Shown: positions 37,947 to 47,635, counted from the first letter of the stretch. The stretch is DNA of 64,000 nt from Streptococcus mitis (GCF_000722705.1 NZ_JPFW01000008.1:248001-312000); one strand, 5' to 3'. The notes: a model not told the origin generated them from the letters alone. Numbers and translations: made by a program.

Positions 37947-37947
37947 A

Positions 37948-39300
37948 TTATTCCTTTAACTCCGCTACTGTGTCGATAAAGAGGTCGCCACGTACTTCAA
38001 AGTTAGCATACATATCCCAGCTGGCATTGGCAGGACTAAGAAGAACTACATCTCCTTGAGTCGCTAGCTCGTAGGCCTTGCGGGTCGCATCTGCAATATC
38101 AGTGGCATCCACATAAGACACACCAGCCTTGTCTGCTGCCCGTTTGACACGTTCTGCAGACTGACCGAGAATGACCATCTTCTTAAGTCCAGTAATGTCT
38201 GGTACCAATTCATCAAACTCATTGCCACGGTCCAAACCACCTGCAATCAAGATGACCTTGCTGTTGTCAAATCCTGACAAGGCTTTTTGAGTCGCCAAGA
38301 TATTGGTTGACTTGCTATCATTATAGAATTTGACACCCTTGATTTCATCCACAAATTGGAGACGGTGTTTGACACCACCAAAGGCTGAAAGAGTTTCCTT
38401 GATGGTTTGATTGTCTACACCACGGAGCTTGGCTACTGCAATAGTCGCAAGGGCATTTTCCACATTGTGGCTACCTGGAACACCGATTTCACTAGCCGCC
38501 ATAACCACTTCTCCACGGAAGTAGAGCTGGCCATCTTCCAGATAAGCACCATCAACCTTTTCCTGTGTTGAAAATGGAACAACAGTGGCTTGTGTTTTGC
38601 TAGCCAACTCTTTTGCCAAGTCTTGGTTAAAGTTCAAAATAAGGAAATCAGCTGCTGTCATCTTGTTTTGGATATTCCACTTGGCTGCCACATATTCCTC
38701 AAAAGAACCATGATAATCGATATGAGTTGGCATGAGGTTGGTAATAACCGCAATCTCAGGATGGAATTCTTGAACACCCATGAGTTGGAAAGAAGAAAGC
38801 TCCATGACAAGCGTGTCCTTGTCTGTAGCACTTTGAGCCACTTGACTGGCAGGATAGCCAATATTTCCTGATAAGAGACCATGTTGGCCAGCAGCAGTCA
38901 AAACTTCCCCAATCATCGTCGTTGTGGTTGTTTTACCATTTGAACCAGTAATACCAACAATCGGTGCTTCTGAAATCAAGTAAGCCAATTCCACCTCAGT
39001 CAAGACTGGAATACCTTTGGCCAAAGCCTTTTCAATCATGGGATTGCTGTAGGGGATACCTGGATTTTTCACCATAAGGGCAAACTCTTCATCCAAGAGT
39101 TCCAAAGGATGACCGCCTGTGATGACCTTGATCCCTTCTTCCAGCAAACTTTGGGCAGCTGGATTGTCCTCAAAAGGCTTCCCATCATTTACTGTCACAA
39201 TGGCACCTAGCTTGTCCAACAAACGAGCTGCAGATTCACCAGACTTGGCCAAACCTAAAACAAGGACTTTCTTATTTTTAAATTGATCTATTACTTTCAT
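37948..39300 (-). CDS. murD: UDP-N-acetylmuramoylalanine--D-glutamate ligase
   Basis: MurD adds D-glutamate to UDP-MurNAc-L-Ala. The 450-residue Mur ligase has an N-terminal UDP-binding domain ([15 protein letters not shown]), the ATP loop [13 protein letters not shown] (about 114-126), the catalytic region TPTHIDYHG-like ([14 protein letters not shown]) and the [10 protein letters not shown] motif. It is the first gene of the wall-division cluster. Confidence 0.96.
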   Translation of the reverse strand: MKVIDQFKNKKVLVLGLAKSGESAARLLDKLGAIVTVNDGKPFEDNPAAQSLLEEGIKVITGGHPLELLDEEFALMVKNPGIPYSNPMIEKALAKGIPVLTEVELAYLISEAPIVGITGSNGKTTTTTMIGEVLTAAGQHGLLSGNIGYPASQVAQSATDKDTLVMELSSFQLMGVQEFHPEIAVITNLMPTHIDYHGSFEEYVAAKWNIQNKMTAADFLILNFNQDLAKELASKTQATVVPFSTQEKVDGAYLEDGQLYFRGEVVMAASEIGVPGSHNVENALATIAVAKLRGVDNQTIKETLSAFGGVKHRLQFVDEIKGVKFYNDSKSTNILATQKALSGFDNSKVILIAGGLDRGNEFDELVPDITGLKKMVILGQSAERVKRAADKAGVSYVDATDIADATRKAYELATQGDVVLLSPANASWDMYANFEVRGDLFIDTVAELKE

Positions 39301-39349
39301 GTCTCGAACTCCATTTCTACTCTTACTATTTTACCATTTTTATGGAAAT

Positions 39350-39380
39350 AAAAAAGCCACAAAGTGTGTTTGTGACTCTT
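39350..39380 (-). terminator. Terminator of the bacteriocin-type ABC operon
   Basis: AGTCACAAA and TTTGTGGCT pair around a short loop and are followed by TTTTTT on the minus strand. It lies past the BOX element and just upstream of murD. Confidence 0.75.
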
Positions 39381-39391
39381 TCTTCTAACTG

Positions 39392-39543
39392 ATACTCTTC
39401 GAAAATCTCTTCAAACCACGTCAGCTTCGCCTTGCCGTATATATGGTTACTGACTTCGTCAGTTTCATCTACAACCTCAAAGCAGTGCTTTGAGCAGCCT
39501 GCGGCTAGCTTCCTAGTTTGCTTTTTGATTTTCATTGAGTATG
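39392..39543. repeat. BOX element (A-B-C form)
   Basis: This is a 152-nt BOX copy in opposite orientation to the one at 16797: it begins with ATACTCTTCGAAAATCTCTT and TTCAAACCACGTCAGC and ends with GCTAGCTTCCTAGTTTG and TTTTCATTGAGTAT. It lies between the ABC ATPase stop and the terminator. An open frame through it is repeat-derived. Confidence 0.93.
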
Positions 39544-39555
39544 AATCTTTCCATA

Positions 39556-40197
39556 TCATCTATGTGATAAATCGGTAACTCGAATGACTTGGTCCACTTG
39601 CTCCCAAATCAGAGGATTGTGGGTCGCAATAATAATGGTCCGATTCGGATTTTTTAAAGATTCTAGGATGGAAAGTAATTCCTCAGAGTTTTTGGGGTCT
39701 AGTGAAGCGGTTGGTTCATCTGCGAGAATCAAAGGTGGATCCTTTAAGATTATCTTCGCTAGTGCAACACGTTGTGCTTCTCCTCCTGATAATTCAAAGA
39801 TAGGTTGCTTTAAATCTAAATAAGAGAGGTTGACACGGTTTAGAGCTTGTTTCATCAAAGAGATTTTCTCTTTTTCTTTCAACTTTTTACCAACTAAACC
39901 CAGATTGAGATTCTCTTTGACGGTTTGGCTTTCAATTAAGCCAAAATCTTGAAATAGGTATCCTAAGTAATCTCTAAAGAAAACAGAAGGCTTAATGTCT
40001 TTAAGAGAGGTGCTATCATAGATGATTTGCCCTTTGTCATATGGCTCTAATCGTCCAATCATATTCAAGAGTGTTGTCTTACCACAGCCACTTGTACCGA
40101 TTAAGGCATAAATTTTCCCACCTTCAAAATGAAGATTTGTATCTGAAAATAGCTGACGGCTTCCAAATTTTTTAGATATATTCTTTAGTTCAATCAT
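39556..40197 (-). CDS. ABC transporter ATPase of a bacteriocin-associated exporter
   Basis: This 213-residue ATPase resembles LolD/MacB-type exporters. Motifs are GTSGCGKTT (about 33-41), Q-loop FQDFGLIES, signature ELSGGEAQRV (about 137) and ILADEPTASLDP. It lies 1 nt below the DUF1430-type permease gene. In lactococcin 972 loci such pairs are thought to give immunity or export. Confidence 0.88.
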   Translation of the reverse strand: MIELKNISKKFGSRQLFSDTNLHFEGGKIYALIGTSGCGKTTLLNMIGRLEPYDKGQIIYDSTSLKDIKPSVFFRDYLGYLFQDFGLIESQTVKENLNLGLVGKKLKEKEKISLMKQALNRVNLSYLDLKQPIFELSGGEAQRVALAKIILKDPPLILADEPTASLDPKNSEELLSILESLKNPNRTIIIATHNPLIWEQVDQVIRVTDLSHR

Positions 40198-40198
40198 C

Positions 40199-42235
40199 CT
40201 ATTTTCCTTTCATAATTGTCATAGAAACACGAGATTCTTTCTGCGCTTGACGGTAAAGCGTCAAAATTGCACTAGCTAGAAAGACTAATAAAGTGAGCAA
40301 GCCAATCACCAAGTCTCGACTGCTTAAAATAAAGAGACTAGCACCAAATACAAAACTGGCAAATTGGCTAACCATATACTGAGCATGTGTTTCAAAAAAT
40401 CGTAAACCTGAAATTCGTTTAATCAAGATATCTCGGCGGAATTGCTCGAAATATAGAAGATTGACAGAATAAAAGAGTAACAAGGAACTAGCTATTCCAA
40501 CAATAGCTCCTATGATTAAAGTTGCTGTTTCAGTTTGCACTTCATTATAACGAGTTAGATAAACACTTCTTCCTTCTTTAAGATAGGATACTTGCTCATA
40601 AATTCCAGCTTTCTTCAAGAGTTTAATCCCATCTTCATATCCTTTGACAAAGATATTCTTACCAGCATTGATAGACCACATATATTTAGAAATGATACTA
40701 TCACCTATAGATGTTGGAGTAAATACAACTAAAATCGGATCAGTCAAATACTGAGTGGATACGGGATTCTCACCGTTATTATAAACAAACCGCTTTTCTC
40801 CAGTTGGAAGATAACTAACAATCGCTCTCATTTCATACTCTAAAGGAGCACTTGCCTCCTCACCAGATTTTCCATAATCACTCAATTTTTCTTCAAAAAC
40901 TTTCTTAAGTTCTGCTTCTCGAGAGCGCAAATGTTCTGGGAGCAAGAGGATAAACTCACCTTTTTGGAGATGGGCTAACTTCTGTTTGGTCTCAGCATCT
41001 ACCACGACCTTTTCCTTGTCCAAATAACTGGGACTAACATAGAGCGTATTAGCATCTGGACTATAGGTATCCAGTGTCTCTCCCTGTTCATTTTTTCTTT
41101 GTTCATTTTTTCCTTGAGGATTGGCAAAATGAATGAGATTATCTTTTACAAATAAAGCCTGTTCTTCTTCGATTGCTTCCTTGGCAAAGGCATACCACTT
41201 ATTCTGATTTTCTGTATCTTTTACTCTATCACCTAAGCCAAAAGAAATTTGATAATAGTCTGCTCTATCCTGCCATGCTTGTTTTGAAATTTCAAGTTCT
41301 TTCAATCGTTGGTAAGACGTCAAACCTGTCTTAACAGCGTAGCCTACTGTAAAAACAGCTACTAACTGACACAATAGGGTTAAAGCCATCAAGCGTTTAA
41401 GGGGTAATCTTCCCTTAATAACGGGAACTAATGCTTTGTAACTCAAACTCATTAGATAAAGGAGCATTAGTAAAATTGAAATCCCCAATAAAAACAAAAG
41501 ATAAAAACTAATCCCAAAACCATAGGTGGCTAACAAGATAGGATAAAACAAACCTTGACTAAAAAGAACGACTCCCCCACCTAGGAAGGAAAGGAGGGCT
41601 GATAGAAGGAGCCATTTGATATCAGTAGATAAAGAATGCCCCATGATGGATAAGAGAGTCTGACCAGAAAAGAGTTTTATACCTGCTGCTCTCATTTCCT
41701 TAATCCTAGTGATAATCACTAAAGCAAAGAAAGATAAGCCAAATATTGCTAAACTAATTAAAATAAGGGGATTTAGTAATATTTGAAAAGCAAGAAAATA
41801 GGGCGGTATCTTTCGGTCAGGAATTGCTTTATAACCCAAATCTCCTAATTTATCGGCAAGCTTTTCTTTCGTCAAGGAGCCTGATAAAAGGAGATAACTA
41901 TTTAGCGGATCACTACGTTCACGACTTTCTTGACTAGCTTCTTGGAATTCTTTTGGTAAAGTTCCCTGACCATAAGTTGCATAAGCAAAGTGAGTCGTCC
42001 CATCCTTACTCGGCTCTACGATTCTTCTAGCTATTAAACTCTGTTCTGAGTTTGCAAAATTCTCCAATTCCTGTTCAAATACCTCACGCGTCGGTTCCTG
42101 AGTATCCTTTTTGACACGAAGTAAGGAAACGGAATCATAGCTTGCAAATAAATATTGTGGCGCACGTAAGACAATAATCCAAGCAAGGAAGAAGCTGAGA
42201 AAAAAAGTTGATAATAATATGAATAGTTTCTTCAT
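40199..42235 (-). CDS. Bacteriocin-associated integral membrane protein (DUF1430 type)
   Basis: This 678-residue membrane protein has an N-terminal helix (about 5-27), a long extracellular region, a block of helices (about 150-305), a second extracellular domain (about 310-570) and four C-terminal helices. It matches the bacteriocin-associated integral membrane family that accompanies lactococcin-972-like genes and pairs with the ATPase downstream. It has no recognised catalytic motif. It follows the bacteriocin gene by 70 nt, separated by a weak hairpin (about 42255-42290). Confidence 0.85.
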   Translation of the reverse strand: MKKLFILLSTFFLSFFLAWIIVLRAPQYLFASYDSVSLLRVKKDTQEPTREVFEQELENFANSEQSLIARRIVEPSKDGTTHFAYATYGQGTLPKEFQEASQESRERSDPLNSYLLLSGSLTKEKLADKLGDLGYKAIPDRKIPPYFLAFQILLNPLILISLAIFGLSFFALVIITRIKEMRAAGIKLFSGQTLLSIMGHSLSTDIKWLLLSALLSFLGGGVVLFSQGLFYPILLATYGFGISFYLLFLLGISILLMLLYLMSLSYKALVPVIKGRLPLKRLMALTLLCQLVAVFTVGYAVKTGLTSYQRLKELEISKQAWQDRADYYQISFGLGDRVKDTENQNKWYAFAKEAIEEEQALFVKDNLIHFANPQGKNEQRKNEQGETLDTYSPDANTLYVSPSYLDKEKVVVDAETKQKLAHLQKGEFILLLPEHLRSREAELKKVFEEKLSDYGKSGEEASAPLEYEMRAIVSYLPTGEKRFVYNNGENPVSTQYLTDPILVVFTPTSIGDSIISKYMWSINAGKNIFVKGYEDGIKLLKKAGIYEQVSYLKEGRSVYLTRYNEVQTETATLIIGAIVGIASSLLLFYSVNLLYFEQFRRDILIKRISGLRFFETHAQYMVSQFASFVFGASLFILSSRDLVIGLLTLLVFLASAILTLYRQAQKESRVSMTIMKGK

Positions 42236-42305
42236 AGTAGACTCCTTATAAACAAAATTCCCCTTGCAATTTCTTACAAAGGGAATTATCTAAGAAAACT
42301 AAATA

Positions 42306-42607
42306 TTAGTCGTCATAATCATAGTAAAATGATACTTGTTCCCCAAATTTAGTCCAAATCCAAGCCTCTGAAGTTTCTCCTGCAACTGCTTCTCCTTTAT
42401 TTGAATGACTATCCCATCTACTTACAAGAGAAGAATAATGATATTTTTTACCATGATAGTAATTTGAAAAAGCCCAACCACCTCCTGAGCCTTCTCCATA
42501 TGTCCATACTCCTCCATCTGGATATTGTACAGCGGCTGATGCAGCTCCCAATAATGTAAAGCTTGAAATAAGAGCTAGAGCAAGTAATCTATGTTTTTCG
42601 TTTTCAT
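42306..42607 (-). pseudogene. Lactococcin 972 family bacteriocin, frameshifted in the signal peptide
   Basis: The mature part (QYPDGGVWTYGEGSGGG, HGKKYHYSSL, SEAWIWTKFGEQVSFYYDYDD) matches lactococcin 972 bacteriocins, which target lipid II and septum formation. A good ribosome site (AAAGGAAAAATAAA) precedes ATG 42607, but that frame stops after ten codons (MKTKNIDYLL). The signal peptide HRLLALALISSFTLLGAASA is in another frame. One A is missing in the run at 42594-42598 (five present, six needed), which would restore a 100-residue precursor. The mature part is intact, so the lesion is recent, switchable or a sequence error. Confidence 0.85.
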
Positions 42608-42918
42608 TTTATTTTTCCTTTCAAAAAAAGCACACCCTGAGTGACAACACGACAAAATAAATCCTCCTCTCTCTTTTTTGAAACCGTTTTCTTTATAAAA
42701 TAATGATAACATTTTAATTATTATATGTCAATTAATTTTAAGTAAATTAAAAAATTTTTTTCAAATGAACTATTGTAATAATAAAAAATAGATGTCATTA
42801 AAAAATTTTATTCCAGCTTTTCCCATTCATATTATCCAAGCAAAAGAGATGATGTTAACTAAAAGGCAATTCAAACTATTGTAAAATTCCTAGCAAAAAA
42901 GAGAGCCAAAACTCTCTT
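42608..42918. other. AT-rich intergenic region with cre-like site
   Basis: This 311-nt stretch is very AT-rich. On its left it holds TGAAACCGTTTTCT (42679-42692), one mismatch from the cre consensus and close to where the bacteriocin promoter should be, with TATTTTGT-like AT-rich sequence around it. On its right is the terminator of the next gene. I see no reading frame with a ribosome site and no RNA gene. Confidence 0.5.
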
Positions 42919-42922
42919 TTAT
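42894..42922 (-). terminator. Terminator after the DUF3165 gene
   Basis: AAAAGAGAG and CTCTCTTTT pair around a six-base loop, followed by TTGC on the minus strand. It overlaps the stop of the upstream gene. Confidence 0.85.
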
Positions 42923-43173
42923 CTTCTTTTACTTTTATGGACCGACATGAGGGTAATATCTCGCAAGCTAAAGTATGCTAAGGTCAGCATAGCGACTGCG
43001 ATGAAGAATTCTGTCGGTAGCTGAAAGATTTGCAGGACAGACAACATGAGCAAAATCAAGAGTGCTACGAAAGCAAAGACGACAAGGACGATATTAACTG
43101 TCCCTTTAATGCTTTCTGGTGTCGCAAATACATAGAGTAGTAATAAGAGGATTCCTATGATTAAATAAACCAT
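42919..43173 (-). CDS. DUF3165 family small membrane protein
   Basis: This 84-residue protein has two to three hydrophobic segments (about 3-17, 26-46, 53-68) and a basic tail (SVHKSKRR). It resembles the streptococcal DUF3165 family found next to typA. Its function is unknown. It lies 19 nt below typA and ends in a strong terminator, so the two form one unit. Confidence 0.78.
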   Translation of the reverse strand: MVYLIIGILLLLLYVFATPESIKGTVNIVLVVFAFVALLILLMLSVLQIFQLPTEFFIAVAMLTLAYFSLRDITLMSVHKSKRR

Positions 43174-43192
43174 CTTTATCTCTTTCTAGCTC

Positions 43193-45034
43193 TTATTCAG
43201 CTGATTTTTTCTTCTTGTTAGCTTTCTCACGCTCTGCCTTGTTAAGGATTTGTTTACGCAAACGGATAGACTCAGGCGTTACTTCCATGTACTCATCGTC
43301 GTTCAAGAACTCAAGAGACTCTTCAAGTGTCAAGATACGAGGTGTCTTGATAACAGCTGTTTGGTCCTTAGTAGCTGAACGAACGTTGGTCATTTGTTTA
43401 GCCTTAGTGATGTTAACTGTCAAGTCGTTTTCACGAGAGTTTTCACCGATAATCATTCCTTCGTAAACCTCAGTACCTGGGTTGACAAAGATTGTTCCAC
43501 GTTCTTCGATAGACATGATTGAGTAAGTTGTAGCCTTACCAGCATCAATAGAAACAAGGGCACCACGGTGACGTCCACCAATTTCACCTGGAATCAATGG
43601 CAAGTATTGATCGAAGGTATGGTTCATGATACCGTAACCACGAGTCATTGACAAGAACTCAGTTGAGTATCCGATCAAACCACGCGCTGGAACAAGGAAG
43701 ACCAAACGAGTTTGACCATTACCAGTTGAAATCATATCCAACATTTCACCCTTACGTTCAGAAAGGCTTTGGATAACAGACCCTTGGTATTCTTCTGGAG
43801 TGTCGATTTGTACACGTTCAAACGGCTCACATTTAACACCATCAATTTCTTTTACGATAACTTCTGGACGAGATACTTGAAGTTCATAGCCCTCACGACG
43901 CATTGTTTCGATAAGGATTGACAAGTGCAATTCTCCACGTCCTGAGACAGTCCATTTATCTGGTGAATCAGTTGGGTCAACACGAAGGGAAACGTCTGTT
44001 TGCAATTCTGCTTGAAGGCGCTCTTCAACCTTACGAGAAGTTACCCATTTACCTTCTTTACCAGCAAATGGTGAGTTGTTGACCAAGAAAGTCATTTGAA
44101 GAGTTGGCTCATCGATGTGTAGGATTGGAAGAGCTTCGATTGCGTCTGTCGGAGTAATGGTTTCCCCGACAAAGATATCTTCCATACCAGAAACAGCAAT
44201 CAAGTCACCCGCTTTAGCTTCCTGGATTTCACGACGCTCCAAACCAAAGAAACCGAAGAGTTTTGTAACACGGAAGTTTTTAGTTGTACCGTCAAGTTTA
44301 GAAAGGGTAACTTGGTCCCCAACCTTAACAGTACCACGGAAGACACGACCGATACCGATACGTCCAACGAAGTCATTGTAGTCCAAAAGTGACACTTGGA
44401 ATTGCAAAGGCTCATCTGAGTTATCTACTGGAGCTGGGATATGGTCGATAATGGTATCAAAGATTGGTGCCATCGTAGTTTCTTGATCAGCTGGATCGTC
44501 TGACAATGAAGAAGTTCCATTGATAGCTGAAGCATACACCACTGGGAAGTCAAGCTGGTCATCATCTGCACCAAGCTCGATGAAAAGTTCTAAGACTTCG
44601 TCCACTACTTCCGCTGGACGAGCTGATGGTTTGTCGATTTTGTTAACAACCACGATTGGAACCAAGTCTTGTTCCAAGGCTTTTTTCAATACGAAACGAG
44701 TCTGTGGCATTGTTCCTTCGTAGGCATCTACGACCAAGACAACACCGTCAACCATTTTCATGATACGCTCAACTTCTCCACCGAAGTCCGCGTGTCCTGG
44801 TGTATCCATGATGTTGATACGAGTTCCGTTGTAGGCAACAGCTGTATTTTTAGCAAGGATGGTAATTCCACGCTCTTTTTCGATATCGTTTGAGTCCATA
44901 GCACGCTCTGCCAATTCAGTACGTGCATCAAGAGTCTCTGATTGTTTCAATAATTCGTCAACGAGGGTTGTTTTACCGTGGTCAACGTGGGCGATAATCG
45001 CAATGTTACGGATATCTTCTCTTAATTTTGTCAT
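43193..45034 (-). CDS. typA: Ribosome-binding translational GTPase TypA/BipA
   Basis: TypA is an EF-G-like GTPase needed under stress and low temperature for ribosome assembly. The 613-residue protein shows G1 [10 protein letters not shown] (about 13-22), G2 region EKERGITI, G3 DTPGHADF, G4 NKID and the BipA-specific C-terminal domain with [13 protein letters not shown] (about 476-488). The start at 45034 was chosen for its GAGGAAATC ribosome site; an in-frame codon 7 residues upstream lacks one. Confidence 0.96.
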   Translation of the reverse strand: MTKLREDIRNIAIIAHVDHGKTTLVDELLKQSETLDARTELAERAMDSNDIEKERGITILAKNTAVAYNGTRINIMDTPGHADFGGEVERIMKMVDGVVLVVDAYEGTMPQTRFVLKKALEQDLVPIVVVNKIDKPSARPAEVVDEVLELFIELGADDDQLDFPVVYASAINGTSSLSDDPADQETTMAPIFDTIIDHIPAPVDNSDEPLQFQVSLLDYNDFVGRIGIGRVFRGTVKVGDQVTLSKLDGTTKNFRVTKLFGFFGLERREIQEAKAGDLIAVSGMEDIFVGETITPTDAIEALPILHIDEPTLQMTFLVNNSPFAGKEGKWVTSRKVEERLQAELQTDVSLRVDPTDSPDKWTVSGRGELHLSILIETMRREGYELQVSRPEVIVKEIDGVKCEPFERVQIDTPEEYQGSVIQSLSERKGEMLDMISTGNGQTRLVFLVPARGLIGYSTEFLSMTRGYGIMNHTFDQYLPLIPGEIGGRHRGALVSIDAGKATTYSIMSIEERGTIFVNPGTEVYEGMIIGENSRENDLTVNITKAKQMTNVRSATKDQTAVIKTPRILTLEESLEFLNDDEYMEVTPESIRLRKQILNKAEREKANKKKKSAE

Positions 45035-45195
45035 GATTTCCTCTATAGTATTCAAAATTTATTTTCTAACTGAACGATTATACCATATTTTCAAGTAAAT
45101 AACATAACTCAAGCAAGTGTAAATGTTTTCACTCTGCTTTTCTTTTCGCGTCAAGCCTTTTCAAAGCAAGCGACTTATGATAAGATAGGCACAGT

Positions 45196-45921
45196 ATGCG
45201 TTTAGATAATTTATTAGCCCAAGAAAAAATCAGCCGAAAGACCATGAAGCAAGCGCTTCTCAAAGGGGAAATCCTAGTCGATGGTTGCCCAGCCCGCTCC
45301 CTAGCTCAGAATATCGATACAGGGCTACAAGAACTCCTTTTTCAGGACCGAATCATTCGAGGTTATGAGCACACCTATCTCATGCTTCATAAACCTGCTG
45401 TTGTCGTGACAGCCAACAAAGACAAGGAACTCCAAACCGTCATGGACCTTCTGTCACCTGACATCCAGTCTGACAAGCTCTATGCCGTCGGCCGACTGGA
45501 CCGAGATACGACGGGACTCCTCCTCTTGACTGATAACGGTCCTTTGGGCTTTCAGCTCCTCCATCCCCAATATCATGTCGATAAGACCTACCAAGTTGAG
45601 GTTAATGGCCTCCTGACACCTGACCATATTCAAGCCTTTCAAAAGGGAATTGTCTTTTTAGATGGTACTATCTGTAAACCTGCAAGGCTAGAGATTCTAT
45701 CTGCAAGCCCTTCTCTCAGCCAAGCCTCTATCACTATTTCAGAAGGCAAATTTCATCAGGTCAAGAAAATGTTCCTGTCAGTTGGCGTCAAAGTCACCTC
45801 TCTCAAACGTACTCATTTTGGGCCTTGGAGTTTGGATGATCATCTAAAAGAAGGGGACTATCGACCCCTAAACTCAGAAGAATTAGCAAACATTCGTGAA
45901 TTTCTCAGAAAAAGTGGTTAA
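45196..45921 (+). CDS. rsuA: 16S rRNA pseudouridine synthase, RsuA type
   Basis: The enzyme converts one 16S rRNA uridine (516 in E. coli numbering) to pseudouridine. The 241-residue protein has an N-terminal S4 domain (MRLDNLLAQEKISRKTMKQA region) and the catalytic aspartate in GRLDRDTTGLLLLT (about 99-112). It is divergent from typA. No ribosome site precedes the ATG and a possible -10 (TAAGAT) lies about 9 nt upstream, so the mRNA leader may be absent or very short. Confidence 0.92.
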   Translation: MRLDNLLAQEKISRKTMKQALLKGEILVDGCPARSLAQNIDTGLQELLFQDRIIRGYEHTYLMLHKPAVVVTANKDKELQTVMDLLSPDIQSDKLYAVGRLDRDTTGLLLLTDNGPLGFQLLHPQYHVDKTYQVEVNGLLTPDHIQAFQKGIVFLDGTICKPARLEILSASPSLSQASITISEGKFHQVKKMFLSVGVKVTSLKRTHFGPWSLDDHLKEGDYRPLNSEELANIREFLRKSG

Positions 45922-45922
45922 A

Positions 45923-45957
45923 AAATGAGCTCGGAAATATCCAAGCTCGTTTTCTTA
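45923..45957 (+). terminator. Terminator after rsuA
   Basis: GAGCTCGGA and TCCAAGCTC pair around a short loop, followed by GTTTTCTT. It overlaps the stop of the rhodanese-like gene on the other strand. Confidence 0.8.
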
Positions 45958-46338
45958 TTTCTCAACTTTGACTTTCCCTTTCCAAGAATCCAAACCATAA
46001 GAAAGGATATAAATCTCAGAAAAACCTTGTTTTTTCAAATAAAGGGCTGCATTTGTCACACGTTGCGCACGTTGGTTTTCGTAAAGAAGGACAGGTTTAT
46101 CTTTACGAAGGGCTGCAAGACTAGTCTTCAACTGACTTGAAGGAATATTGCGTGCACCAAGGATATGTTTTCTATGGAATTCAGCTGGGTCGCGCAAATC
46201 AATCAATTGACCCGTACGAATCAAGGCTTCAAACTCCTCATTGTCTACAATTTTAGCCGCACGGCGAATACGCAGATAGTTAAAGCCCATCCACGCCAAC
46301 ATTGCCAGTATAAGTGCCCACAAAATCCAAGTAACCAT
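45955..46338 (-). CDS. Membrane-anchored rhodanese-like protein lacking cysteine
   Basis: This 127-residue protein has an N-terminal transmembrane helix (about 3-20) and a rhodanese domain (about 30-127; IDLRDPAEFHRKHILGARNIP). The active-site loop that normally starts with the sulfur-carrying cysteine reads YENQRAQR, and the whole protein contains no cysteine. It is therefore unlikely to transfer sulfur and may bind a partner instead. It shares a 1-nt overlap with yqgQ (TAATG), so the two are coupled. Confidence 0.88.
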   Translation of the reverse strand: MVTWILWALILAMLAWMGFNYLRIRRAAKIVDNEEFEALIRTGQLIDLRDPAEFHRKHILGARNIPSSQLKTSLAALRKDKPVLLYENQRAQRVTNAALYLKKQGFSEIYILSYGLDSWKGKVKVEK

Positions 46339-46559
46339 TAGTTCTTTTCTCCATTTTTTTCAATATAATCCAATTCTACCTTGTGCTCTCTGCGAAGAAC
46401 CGCTTCTGCTTCTAGATAGTCTAGTTTATCCATCAACCCTGCATCGTAAATACGCGAGAGTTCCAGCTTCATCAATTCAATATCATATAGGCGTTTTCCC
46501 ATGTAAACAATAATACCAAATCGTTTGAGGAATTGCTGCACATCATAGAATGTTTTCAT
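46338..46559 (-). CDS. yqgQ: YqgQ family protein (DUF910)
   Basis: This 73-residue protein matches YqgQ: MKTFYDVQQFLKRFGIIVYMG and YDIELMKLELSRIYDAGLM. The function is not established; in Bacillus it lies near glcK. I chose the ATG at 46559 on family length. That ATG lies 7 nt after a TAGAAT -10 box and has no ribosome site, indicating a leaderless mRNA; further upstream in-frame starts would fall inside the promoter. It is divergent from the LysR gene. Confidence 0.85.
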   Translation of the reverse strand: MKTFYDVQQFLKRFGIIVYMGKRLYDIELMKLELSRIYDAGLMDKLDYLEAEAVLRREHKVELDYIEKNGEKN

Positions 46560-46566
46560 AAGACTC

Positions 46567-46595
46567 ATTCTAGCAAAATTTTGAGTTTTTTTCAA
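46567..46595 (-). promoter_or_regulatory. Promoter of yqgQ, leaderless type
   Basis: On the minus strand TTGAAA (46590-46595), 17 nt, TGCTAGAAT with the -10 TAGAAT at 46567-46572. The ATG follows after 7 nt, where transcription should start. Confidence 0.75.
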
Positions 46596-46634
46596 GAAGA
46601 GACCTACACAATGCTCCTGATTTTCCTATCTTCT

Positions 46635-46670
46635 TTGGCGATTCTGACGCAAGTGTGGTACAATAAAAAC
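46635..46670 (+). promoter_or_regulatory. Promoter of the LysR-type gene, leaderless type
   Basis: TTGGCG (46635-46640), 18 nt, TACAAT (46659-46664) preceded by GTGTGG. Six nt (AAAAAC) separate the -10 from ATG 46671; there is no ribosome site. Confidence 0.65.
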
Positions 46671-47579
46671 ATGAGAATTCAACAATTACACTATATTATC
46701 AAAATCGTCGAAACTGGCTCCATGAATGAGGCAGCCAAGCAACTCTTTATCACTCAGCCAAGTCTTTCCAATGCAGTGAGAGATTTGGAAAATGAGATGG
46801 GAATTGAGATCTTTATCCGTAATCCTAAGGGTATTACCTTGACCCGTGATGGCATGGAGTTCCTCTCTTATGCCCGTCAGGTTGTCGAGCAAACTCAGCT
46901 TCTAGAAGAACGCTATAAAAATCCTGTCGCCCACCGTGAACTCTTTAGCGTTTCATCTCAGCACTATGCCTTTGTGGTCAACGCCTTTGTATCGCTACTT
47001 AAGAAAAGTGATATGGAAAAATACGAGCTCTTCCTTCGTGAAACGCGGACTTGGGAGATTATCGACGACGTCAAGAACTTCCGTAGTGAGGTCGGTGTCC
47101 TATTTTTGAACAGCTACAACCGTGATGTTTTAACAAAAATGCTGGATGACAACCACCTGCTGGCTCACCATCTCTTCACAGCCCAGCCTCATATCTTTGT
47201 CAGCAAGACCAATCCTCTGGCAAAGAAAGACAAGGTCAAACTGTCTGATTTGGAAAACTTCCCTTACCTCAGCTATGACCAAGGGACTCACAACTCCTTC
47301 TACTTTTCAGAGGAAATCCTTTCCCAAGAGCATCACAAGAAATCCATCGTGGTTAGTGACCGTGCCACCCTCTTTAATCTCTTGATTGGTTTGGATGGTT
47401 ACACCATTGCGACAGGGATTTTGAACAGTAATCTTAACGGAGACAACATCGTTTCCATCCCATTGGACATTGACGACCCGATTGAGCTGATCTATATCCA
47501 GCATGAAAAAACCAGCCTCTCTAAGATGGGCGAACGCTTTATCGACTATCTTCTAGAAGAAGTCCAGTTTGATAGTTGA
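46671..47579 (+). CDS. cpsY: LysR family transcriptional regulator, CpsY/MtaR type
   Basis: This 302-residue regulator has a winged helix (about 1-60; SMNEAAKQLFITQPSLSNAVRDLE) and a C-terminal sensor domain. It resembles streptococcal CpsY/MtaR, which control methionine transport and survival in the host; the symbol is by similarity. The ATG at 46671 matches the family N-terminus (MRIQQLHYIIKIVE) and lies 6 nt after the -10, so longer versions are unlikely. It ends in a terminator shared with the SDR gene. Confidence 0.85.
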   Translation: MRIQQLHYIIKIVETGSMNEAAKQLFITQPSLSNAVRDLENEMGIEIFIRNPKGITLTRDGMEFLSYARQVVEQTQLLEERYKNPVAHRELFSVSSQHYAFVVNAFVSLLKKSDMEKYELFLRETRTWEIIDDVKNFRSEVGVLFLNSYNRDVLTKMLDDNHLLAHHLFTAQPHIFVSKTNPLAKKDKVKLSDLENFPYLSYDQGTHNSFYFSEEILSQEHHKKSIVVSDRATLFNLLIGLDGYTIATGILNSNLNGDNIVSIPLDIDDPIELIYIQHEKTSLSKMGERFIDYLLEEVQFDS

Positions 47580-47586
47580 GAAATAA

Positions 47587-47635
47587 TAAGAACCAATATG
47601 CAGGCCAGCAACAACCTACGCATTGGTTCTTTTTT
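47587..47635. terminator. Bidirectional terminator between cpsY and the SDR gene
   Basis: AAGAACCAAT pairs with ATTGGTTCTT across a 24-base loop, followed by TTTT. The stem reads as a terminator in both directions. Confidence 0.75.

Noticed and set aside
39326-39559. Open frame of 77 codons downstream of the ABC ATPase gene
   Set aside because: It runs through the BOX element and terminator and has no ribosome site; repeat-derived.
46533-46670. Longer N-terminus for the LysR regulator
   Set aside because: The extra 46 codons pass through the promoter and do not resemble the family, which starts at MRIQQLHY.
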